Shown: positions 7,612 to 13,629 of the stretch, in pieces
Numbering within the stretch: position 1 is the first letter of the stretch
Layout: each line of letters opens with the position of its first letter
DNA from: Chloroflexota bacterium
GTDB lineage: Bacteria; Chloroflexota; UBA5177; JANWHV01
Assembly: GCA_025924845.1 (NCBI GenBank)
Contig: JAICHN010000031.1
Span: forward strand, 1-21,359
Direction: 5' to 3'
Length of the DNA: 21,359 nucleotides
The notes under the pieces: model-generated
Databases searched by the model: none
Told to the model about the DNA's origin: nothing
Seen by the model: only the letters and a program-made list of their open reading frames with translations
Position numbers and translations under genes: made by a program

Positions 7612-9280
7612 GATCGGCCTCCGCGCGCATCGCCGCGGCTACGCGAGCCACGGGCACCGAGCCGTAGGAAAGAAAGCGATCGTGAAAGCGGCGGAGTGAG
7701 AACGCATCGCCCCGTGACGCCTGGAGTTCCCGGCGCAGCCGCCGGATCTGCTCCGTGCCCATCATATACATCAGCGCATTCCCTGGAAACATGCTGTTCT
7801 TGACCGCTTCGGCCATGGCCGCCTCCGGCCCCATTGCCGTACGGTCACGATACTGTGCGGCAGCCTTCTCCAGAGTGTAGTCTCCGCGGTGTAGTTTTAT
7901 GTCTACAATGGCCCTTACCGCCATACGCAGTTTGCCGTGTTGTTCGGAGTAGTATTCCAGCGGGGTCAACGCGCCAAACTCGGCCATCAGGTCGGTAGCG
8001 TAGCAGGCCCATCCCTCGGTCATCGTGCCGCCGCAGAAGAGGGCGATGCGCGATGCGCAGTCCACCCCGGCGATCTGACCGATGCGCGAGGCGGCGCGGT
8101 AGGCATGGTAGTTCTGGACGTGGTGACCAAGGCCGGCATGATGCATCACATGGTTCAGTTTGATCGCACTGTCATTGGTCGCTTCCAGCCGCCGCGTCTG
8201 CTCCGCCGGAGGAAGATCCGCGTCAATCGGCGGCGCCAGGTACTCCACCGGCGTGAGATCGTCAAAGGCGGCGGGCGCTCGATAGTAAAGGAAATAAAGC
8301 TTTGCCGCCGCTTCGCGCGCCCAGGCAGGCTGCTGCACGAAGCGGATTGGATATTCCGGCCAACTGACCAGATCCGCCGCCACCGCGGCGTCTCTACTTT
8401 CGTCCCATACCCGCTCGAAACTCGGTAGGTACTGGTCCACCGTGGGGTGTAACTGGTGCAATTGCGCTAAAGCCTCCTGCCAGGTGCGCGCCCCAAAGTC
8501 GCGCGCGTGACTGGTGAGGTAGGCGACCTGGGAACTCGCTTGCTCCTCGGATATGCGCAGGATTTCGTTCGCGTCCTCGCTCAGCCAATGACCACGCCGA
8601 ATCAAGCGGTCTAGCGCTTCATCACCGCATCCGTAGCTGCCACCTTCCTTCAACTCGGCGGCAAGATAACGCTGAAACTCTACTAGCGCGGTGGCTGCCC
8701 TGGCCGCGGCCCGGCGCATCGATGCATTGTCCACGCCCAGATCCGCGGCAAAGCGGTCCAACCCCGCGCCAAACAGAGCCAGAGCGCCCTCACATTCACG
8801 CACGGCGCGGTCAATCCAGGCCGGAGGCGCGACATGGAGACGATCCCGCGTGGCGGCGAGGAGCGCCGGGATTGCTTCCAGCCGCGCGATCACCGCTTCC
8901 TCTCGTTGCGGCCAGGGCGCGAAGGGGCGGAGCAGCAAGGCGATTACCCCAAAAACCGCCTCGCCCATGATCAGGCTGGGATTGCCACGCCACATATGCG
9001 AGGACTCGTATTCCCAGGCTTGAATTTCCAGCATGCCCTGGGCCAAATCGCGATCCAGCGCCTCGGCCTCGTTCAGACTTTCCGTCGGCAAATTGCCAAG
9101 CTCGCGGAGGCGTGCCCGCACCTGGGCCAGCGCCTGGTCCAGCCCATCTCTCGTCAGATCGGGTAACTGGTGGTCGTGTTCATGCCTGCCGATGAAGGTC
9201 GCGCTCACCGGCTCACGGCTAAAATAATCAGTGAAGAAACCGTCAAGCCAGGCAGTGAAGCGCGGAGCGTTACTGTTCAT
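7601..9280 (-). CDS. DUF885 family protein with variant HHxxLGHH motif
   Basis: This 559-residue protein matches the DUF885 layout: long helical N-terminal half, a His cluster H380-H-A-G-L-G-H-H387, then MTEGWACYA (E422), RAIVDIKLH and a C-terminal FHDRFLSYGSVPV. The family motif normally reads HExxPGHH; here the Glu is His and the Pro is Leu. The second Glu (EGW) is kept. The enzyme may be a variant subgroup with altered metal chemistry, or inactive. Start choice: the frame is open to 9343, but that extension lies inside the upstream oxidoreductase gene. ATG at 9280 has GGAG about 8 bp upstream and starts 4 bp after that gene's stop. No signal peptide is seen, so the protein is likely cytoplasmic. 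Confidence 0.82.
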   Translation of the reverse strand: MNSNAPRFTAWLDGFFTDYFSREPVSATFIGRHEHDHQLPDLTRDGLDQALAQVRARLRELGNLPTESLNEAEALDRDLAQGMLEIQAWEYESSHMWRGNPSLIMGEAVFGVIALLLRPFAPWPQREEAVIARLEAIPALLAATRDRLHVAPPAWIDRAVRECEGALALFGAGLDRFAADLGVDNASMRRAAARAATALVEFQRYLAAELKEGGSYGCGDEALDRLIRRGHWLSEDANEILRISEEQASSQVAYLTSHARDFGARTWQEALAQLHQLHPTVDQYLPSFERVWDESRDAAVAADLVSWPEYPIRFVQQPAWAREAAAKLYFLYYRAPAAFDDLTPVEYLAPPIDADLPPAEQTRRLEATNDSAIKLNHVMHHAGLGHHVQNYHAYRAASRIGQIAGVDCASRIALFCGGTMTEGWACYATDLMAEFGALTPLEYYSEQHGKLRMAVRAIVDIKLHRGDYTLEKAAAQYRDRTAMGPEAAMAEAVKNSMFPGNALMYMMGTEQIRRLRRELQASRGDAFSLRRFHDRFLSYGSVPVARVAAAMRAEADHAQ

Positions 9281-9284
9281 CAAC

Positions 9285-10403
9285 TTATTGCTCCAGGGGT
9301 AGGTCAACCCACCGGCGTTCGTGGTGCGACCGCTCCACGGCATTGACCACTTCTTGCACCCAGGCGCCGTCTCTCATGCCGCCGCGGCTCTCACCGCCGG
9401 ATCGGATCTCGTCAATGAAATCCTTAATCAAGTTTGCGTAGAATAGCGAGCGCCAGGACTCAGTGGGGACGCCGCCGCGGGGATAGAAGTTGGCCGGGAT
9501 CTCCCGCTGCTTAAACTCCACATCGTCCGGAGTTGCCGTCTTGATCGTCTCGGCAATGCCGAACTCCTCGATCAAGCGGCAGATGATCGCGCCCTTACTG
9601 CCATAGATTCGCGCCTCGATCCCCGGGTAATTGCCGACCGTCACATAGCTGGTCTGGATCGAGCCGATCGCCCCGTTGGTGTATTCACCGATAAAGATAT
9701 CTCCATCATCAATGTTCATGCGCATCATCGTGCCCGTGGCACGCACCATGCGCTCGGGAACGAAGTTACGCATCACGCCGGTCACTCGGCTATAATCGGC
9801 GCCCACCCACCAGTGACCGATATCGATGATCGGCGCTCCATACCCCTCCAGCGACGAGGTTTGCAGTACGGACTGGTCGGCGGTGTGATCGACCTGACGG
9901 AGGGGAGTGTTCGGGTCGAGCCATTGCGAATTCTGCTCGTAGCCATTGAAGATGAACGGCTCCCCGATAAAGCCGCCATCAATGAGCGACTTCGCGTAGA
10001 GTACACCGGGGCTATAGCGAAAGGTGAAGCCAAGCTTGGTCCTCAATCCCTTGCGATCCGCCAGTTCCGCCGCGCGCCGCGTTTCACGGAAGTCGAAGGC
10101 CACCGGCTTCTCGCACAGGACATGCTTGCCTGCTTCCAGCGCCGCGAATGCCAATTCACGATGGGTATGGGAGGGCGTGGCGATATCCACCACGTCAATA
10201 TCGGGCCTACTCACGATCGCTTGCCAGTCGTGATCGGCCTCGGCGATGTTGAGTTCCCTGGCCATGGCCTCGGCCCGGCCGCGCTCCACATCGCCCAGCA
10301 CCACCACCGTGCAGCGCGGATCACGCTGCCAACCGGGGATGTGGGCGCTACGGGCCCAGGCGCCCGCGCCCAGGACTGCGACCCGGAGCTTGCTCTCGTT
10401 CAT
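9285..10403 (-). CDS. Gfo/Idh/MocA-family oxidoreductase, paralogue of the 18282-19400 gene
   Basis: A 372-residue NAD(P)-dependent oxidoreductase with a Rossmann motif (VAVLGAGAWA, about 8-17), the catalytic CEKP motif (E98-K99-P100), and a C-terminal domain with PFIFNGYEQNSQW, SLEGYGAPIID, NIDDGDIFIGE and the end HERRWVDLPL. All these blocks recur almost unchanged in the gene at 18282-19400, which has the same length. The ATG at 10403 is preceded by GAGGAG; an upstream in-frame ATG at 10424 has no such site. Its stop is 4 bp before the DUF885 start. It probably acts on a sugar, inositol or sugar-acid unit of the imported substrate. Whether it works alone or as a heteromer with its paralogue is unknown. 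Confidence 0.92.
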   Translation of the reverse strand: MNESKLRVAVLGAGAWARSAHIPGWQRDPRCTVVVLGDVERGRAEAMARELNIAEADHDWQAIVSRPDIDVVDIATPSHTHRELAFAALEAGKHVLCEKPVAFDFRETRRAAELADRKGLRTKLGFTFRYSPGVLYAKSLIDGGFIGEPFIFNGYEQNSQWLDPNTPLRQVDHTADQSVLQTSSLEGYGAPIIDIGHWWVGADYSRVTGVMRNFVPERMVRATGTMMRMNIDDGDIFIGEYTNGAIGSIQTSYVTVGNYPGIEARIYGSKGAIICRLIEEFGIAETIKTATPDDVEFKQREIPANFYPRGGVPTESWRSLFYANLIKDFIDEIRSGGESRGGMRDGAWVQEVVNAVERSHHERRWVDLPLEQ

Positions 10404-10494
10404 CTCACTCCTCTTTTCCCACATAATCGATCGTTGCCGACGCGCCTGGCCTGCCGCGTCTCATGGGTCATCTAAGCGGGCGATCCCAATACGC
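10404..10494 (-). other. 91-bp spacer with inverted repeat between IclR and oxidoreductase genes
   Basis: The spacer contains GACGCG (10439-10444) facing CGCGTC (10455-10460) across 10 bases, followed on the minus strand by the Shine-Dalgarno of the oxidoreductase gene. It may be a weak terminator, a processing hairpin or a regulator site separating expression of iclR from the downstream genes. No good -35/-10 pair was found. Confidence 0.3.
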
Positions 10495-11298
10495 TTATTC
10501 CGCTTCCAGCGGCTGCGTGGCCTCACGGAAACCCTGACGCCGCGACACGGACGACGCCGCCGCGACAACGGCGGCGATCAGATCAGGCAGCGTGTCGGCG
10601 CTCACCCGGAAAGAAGGCCCCGAAACGCTAATCGCGGCGATCACCCGCCCCGCCGCGTCACGAATGGGCGCCGCGATACATTTGACGCCGTACGATCGCT
10701 CTTCATTGTCGATGGCATAACCCCGCCGTCGTATGACGCTCAATTCGGCCAGCAGGGTATCGGGCGAGGTATGAGTATGCTCAGTCAAGGCGGGCATTCC
10801 GGTCTGTTCGAGCAGAACCGCCACCTCGTCGTCCGGGCGATCCGCCAGCATCACCTTCCCCAGAGCGGTGCAATGGGTGGGATGGCGAGTGCCAATCCGC
10901 GATTGAATGCCGACCTCCCGTTGCGCGTGCTCGATTGCCACGTACACTACTTCGCCGTGATTGAACACCCCCAGGCTCGCGGTTTCGCGGCAGCCGGCAG
11001 CGAGTTCCTCCAGGGCTCGACGCGCCGCCTGTGGGAAATCGAGCGTGGAAAGGTAGGAAGAGCCCACCTCAAAGGCTTTGATCCCCAGCGTGTAGCTCCC
11101 GTCGATTTCCTGCTCGAGGAACTCGGCGACACGCAGGGTTTCCACAAGGCGATAGAGGGTCCCCTTGGGCACGTCAACCAGCCTGCTCAGATCAGCCAGG
11201 GAATGGCGCGCGGCTTCCGGGGTAAAGCAGGACAGCACTGCCAGCCCTCGGGTCAGCGCCCGTACCTGATAGTTCGCGCTCGCGGGCTCGTCAACCAC
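10495..11298 (-). CDS. IclR-family transcriptional regulator
   Basis: The 267-residue protein has an N-terminal winged helix-turn-helix (about 8-70, with SLADLSRLVDVPKGTLYRLV as the recognition part). Its C-terminal IclR effector domain has blocks such as GTRHPTHCTALGKVMLA and RGYAIDNEERSYGVKCIAAPI. IclR proteins bind small acids, sugars or aromatic metabolites and repress or activate adjacent catabolic operons. The GTG start at 11298 has an excellent GGGGAGGAG ribosome binding site. It lies within the minus-strand operon, 32 bp after the dehydrogenase gene, so it is probably autoregulated through the promoter at 13213-13241. It is the only obvious specific regulator in the cluster and is the likely sensor for both divergent operons. 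Confidence 0.93.
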   Translation of the reverse strand: MVDEPASANYQVRALTRGLAVLSCFTPEAARHSLADLSRLVDVPKGTLYRLVETLRVAEFLEQEIDGSYTLGIKAFEVGSSYLSTLDFPQAARRALEELAAGCRETASLGVFNHGEVVYVAIEHAQREVGIQSRIGTRHPTHCTALGKVMLADRPDDEVAVLLEQTGMPALTEHTHTSPDTLLAELSVIRRRGYAIDNEERSYGVKCIAAPIRDAAGRVIAAISVSGPSFRVSADTLPDLIAAVVAAASSVSRRQGFREATQPLEAE

Positions 11299-11330
11299 GA
11301 GGCGTCTCCTCCCCGTCTAGTCAGCCGTGA

Positions 11331-12368
11331 TCAGTACAGCAAAGAATAGTCGAGCACGTTACGCAAGGGCTGTCCGTCGAGGTAGCGCCGCAGATTATCG
11401 CAGAACAGGTCGGTAATCTTAGCGTTTTCGCTGGTAGCCGTGCTCGCCGAGTGGGGGCTGATCAAAACGTTCGGCAAATCCCAAAGTGGGCTTTCCGGGG
11501 CCAGAGGTTCCTGGGCGACGACGTCCAGGGCCGCGCCGGCAAGTTTGCCGGTTTGCAGGGCGGTGATCAAAGCAGGTTCATCCACGATTGCGCCGCGAGC
11601 CAGATTAATCAGAACGGCGCTGGGCTTGAGCATGGCCAGCCGCTTCGCGCTGATCAAGCCCTCGGTTGCCGGCGTATGAGGACAGGCCAGGACCAGAAAA
11701 TCCAACTCACCGAGAAGCGCGTCAAGCTCATCCATGGGCGCCAGAAGGCTGAGATTCAGCTCCTCGGCGGTGTGCCGCTCCACCGTGCGCACCGTGCCTA
11801 CCACGCGTGCGTCCAGCGCGCGCGCCAACCGCGCTACCTCCCGTCCGATGCGCCCCACGCCGACAATACCCACCACCTTGCCTGCCAACTCCTCACCCGC
11901 GTAGCGCTCCCACCGATGCGCCTTTTGGTCGGCAATCATCCGAAAACCACCCTTGCCGAACATCAGCATCGCCATCAGACTAAACTCGGCGAGCGGACGA
12001 GCATGCACCCCGCTCGCGGTGGTGAGGACAACCCGGCTGGAGGCAAGCCCGATCCGGGCGGCAAACTGGCCCACCCCGGCGCTGGTGGCCTGGATCCAGC
12101 GTAAACGGGGCAAGCCCGCCAACTCGGATACCAGAGCGCGCGGCCCGAAGTCGAAAAGCACTTCAGTGTCCGCGAGCAGAGACCGCCACTCCGCCAAAGT
12201 ACTCGGATCCCTCGGATCCGGCGCGGCGTGATCCGCCGGATAGCGCATCGCCGGAAGCAAGGCGGACGGATGCACGACTGCCAGTCTCGGGTCTACGGCG
12301 GCGATCCGATCGACCAGTTCGGGCTCCAGGGGACTGCTGATCAAGACGTGAACCCGTTCTCGATCCAT
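11331..12368 (-). CDS. D-isomer-specific 2-hydroxyacid dehydrogenase
   Basis: This 345-residue protein reduces 2-ketoacids or oxidises D-2-hydroxyacids with NAD(P). The cofactor motif is GIVGVGRIG (GxGxxG at 170-175). The catalytic triad of the family is present: R258 in NLARGAIVDE, E287 in DVVAQEPL and H306 in ISPHSAS. It resembles the glyoxylate/hydroxypyruvate reductase-like or phosphoglycerate-dehydrogenase-like branch rather than a specific known enzyme. Start choice: the frame runs on to 12536 inside the upstream SDR gene, but ATG at 12368 has AGGAG 8 bp before it and an adjacent GTG one codon earlier is less well placed. It sits 31 bp after the SDR gene in the same operon. Confidence 0.9.
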   Translation of the reverse strand: MDRERVHVLISSPLEPELVDRIAAVDPRLAVVHPSALLPAMRYPADHAAPDPRDPSTLAEWRSLLADTEVLFDFGPRALVSELAGLPRLRWIQATSAGVGQFAARIGLASSRVVLTTASGVHARPLAEFSLMAMLMFGKGGFRMIADQKAHRWERYAGEELAGKVVGIVGVGRIGREVARLARALDARVVGTVRTVERHTAEELNLSLLAPMDELDALLGELDFLVLACPHTPATEGLISAKRLAMLKPSAVLINLARGAIVDEPALITALQTGKLAGAALDVVAQEPLAPESPLWDLPNVLISPHSASTATSENAKITDLFCDNLRRYLDGQPLRNVLDYSLLY

Positions 12369-12399
12369 CACGCGCACTCCTGCCCTATACCTTGATCGC

Positions 12400-13164
12400 T
12401 CAGGGCCGAAGACCGAAACGCCCGGCGCCGGAGCCGCCATCCACGGGGAGCACCGCGCCGCTAATATGCCCGGCTGCCTCGGACAGGAGAAACAGCACGG
12501 CATCGGCAATATCGGTGGGCTTGCCCGCCCTGCCAAGCGGAATACTGCTCACCAGTCGTGCCCGGAGTTCATCACTGGCGCGATCCGGAAAGGCTTCGGT
12601 CCATCCTCGGACATCAATGTAGCCGGGCGCCACTACGTTGACGTTGATCCCATGAGGGCCAAGCTCCATGGCAAGCGTGGCGGAAAGCGTTTCAATGGCC
12701 GACTTCGATGCGGCATAGGCCGCACCGGCTGGGCGAGGACTGCGCGCGGAGCCGGTGGTGATATTGACGATCTTACCGCCGCCACTGCGGGCAAGCCGAT
12801 GGCGCGCATAGGTCTGACAGCACAGAAAGGTACCGGTTGCGTTCACCTCAAACACGCGACTCCAGTCCGCCACCGGCATATTCACCACCAACTCGTTCGG
12901 ATACGCCGCGGCATCATTGACCAGCAGATCGACACCACCCCAGCGCGCCACCACGGCGTCGAACGTTGCCTGGACTGTCGCCGGATCGGCAACGTCGCCC
13001 TCCACGGTCAGCACAGCCTCCTGGTCGGCGAAGGCGGCCGATGCCTGGAGATCAAGAATCCCCACCCGCGCGCCCTCGGCGAGCAGCGCCTGGGTGATCG
13101 CTCTGCCGAGACCGTTCGATCCTCCGGTTACTACCGCGGTTTTGGTCGCGAAACGATCGCCCAC
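12400..13164 (-). CDS. Short-chain dehydrogenase/reductase (classical SDR)
   Basis: A 254-residue classical SDR with the cofactor motif T13-G-G-S-N-G-L-G20, the adenine-ring loop as LVNDAAAY (a variant of NNAG), N108, and the catalytic Y150-A-A-S-K154. The position 13 residues before the Tyr, usually Ser, is Thr (T137, in NITTGSARS), with Ser at 139 two residues on. The C-terminal VDGGSGAGRF is typical. The enzyme should interconvert an alcohol and ketone using NAD(P). The GTG start at 13164 has GAGGGGG upstream. It is the first gene of the minus-strand operon, 49 bp from a good promoter. Acidic D38 after the second beta strand (GILDLQ) suggests NAD preference, by family rule. Confidence 0.92.
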   Translation of the reverse strand: MGDRFATKTAVVTGGSNGLGRAITQALLAEGARVGILDLQASAAFADQEAVLTVEGDVADPATVQATFDAVVARWGGVDLLVNDAAAYPNELVVNMPVADWSRVFEVNATGTFLCCQTYARHRLARSGGGKIVNITTGSARSPRPAGAAYAASKSAIETLSATLAMELGPHGINVNVVAPGYIDVRGWTEAFPDRASDELRARLVSSIPLGRAGKPTDIADAVLFLLSEAAGHISGAVLPVDGGSGAGRFGLRP

Positions 13165-13187
13165 CGGACCCCCTCGTCGGCAAAAAC

Positions 13188-13204
13188 ATGAAGCCTCATT
13201 TCAT
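13188..13204. promoter_or_regulatory. Inverted repeat near the SDR-operon transcription start, candidate operator
   Basis: ATGAA (13188-13192) and TTCAT (13200-13204) form a dyad separated by 7 bases. It sits just downstream of the predicted start point of the minus-strand operon, a normal place for a repressor site. The short arms make this tentative; the IclR protein of the operon would be the candidate binder. Confidence 0.3.
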
Positions 13205-13212
13205 TGCTGCTA

Positions 13213-13241
13213 ATCCTACAGAGCGGGCAAGGCGGCGTCAA
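13213..13241 (-). promoter_or_regulatory. Sigma70-like promoter of the minus-strand catabolic operon
   Basis: On the minus strand the -35 is TTGACG (13241-13236) and the -10 is TAGGAT (13218-13213), separated by 17 bp. Transcription would begin near 13206, giving a leader of about 40 nt before the SDR start at 13164. Confidence 0.55.
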
Positions 13242-13394
13242 GCACCCTGTCTCTCCCGTGCCCACCCTGGCGGTACGCGCGCTAAGCCCGGTGCGTGTTG
13301 TGCGGTAGAGGGCGGGATTTAGAGTCACGGGACTCCCTGCCCCTGGGGTGAGCAGTGCCTGGCCGGCAGCGGGAAGGCGCCACACCCCTGCTGC

Positions 13395-13413
13395 TTGACA
13401 GGCGGTCAACCGC
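13395..13413. promoter_or_regulatory. Two overlapping inverted repeats inside the importer promoter, candidate operator
   Basis: TTGAC (13395-13399) and GTCAA (13405-13409) form one dyad with a 5-base gap. GCGGT (13402-13406) and ACCGC (13409-13413) form a second with a 2-base gap. Both overlap the -35 box and spacer, where a bound repressor would block RNA polymerase. The IclR regulator of the divergent operon is the natural candidate. Confidence 0.45.
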
Positions 13414-13424
13414 ACGCATAGAAT
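13395..13424 (+). promoter_or_regulatory. Sigma70-like promoter of the ABC importer operon
   Basis: The -35 TTGACA (13395-13400) is a perfect consensus; the -10 TAGAAT (13419-13424) matches five of six positions, with an 18-bp spacer. Transcription would start near 13431, leaving a leader of about 200 nt before the binding-protein gene. Confidence 0.65.
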
Positions 13425-13629
13425 CTCTGCAATATCGTGCAAGGACACTTCACGATTGGGGCGAATCGCACATACGGCATCACGGTGGACGCCGACCGCT
13501 TGGCGCGTCCCCTAGACGGCAGGAAGGAGGAGCAGTCCGCACAGGCCGCGATAACCGCGCGGTTTCATAGGCCATGTCTTCATCGCGCTCGCCAGTGATT
13601 AAGTGCAGAAAAGGGCAGGAGACAGCAAC

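Larger units (their letters stand above)
13165..13629. promoter_or_regulatory. Divergent control region of the catabolic and importer operons
   Basis: This 465-bp gap holds no convincing gene. It contains one sigma70-like promoter per strand, several inverted repeats and a predicted plus-strand leader of about 200 nt with multiple short stems. These are GGACGC (13487-13492) with GCGTCC (13505-13510), CGATT (13453-13457) with AATCG (13464-13468), and CCGCG (13546-13550) with CGCGG (13558-13562), the last followed by TTT. No known riboswitch class was recognised. Confidence 0.6.

Noticed and set aside
9281..9343. N-terminal extension of the longer DUF885 protein
   Set aside because: It overlaps the end of the upstream oxidoreductase gene, and the ATG at 9280 has GGAG at a suitable distance.
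12369..12536. N-terminal extension of the D-2-hydroxyacid dehydrogenase
   Set aside because: It overlaps the SDR C terminus, resembles no dehydrogenase N terminus, and ATG at 12368 has a proper ribosome binding site.
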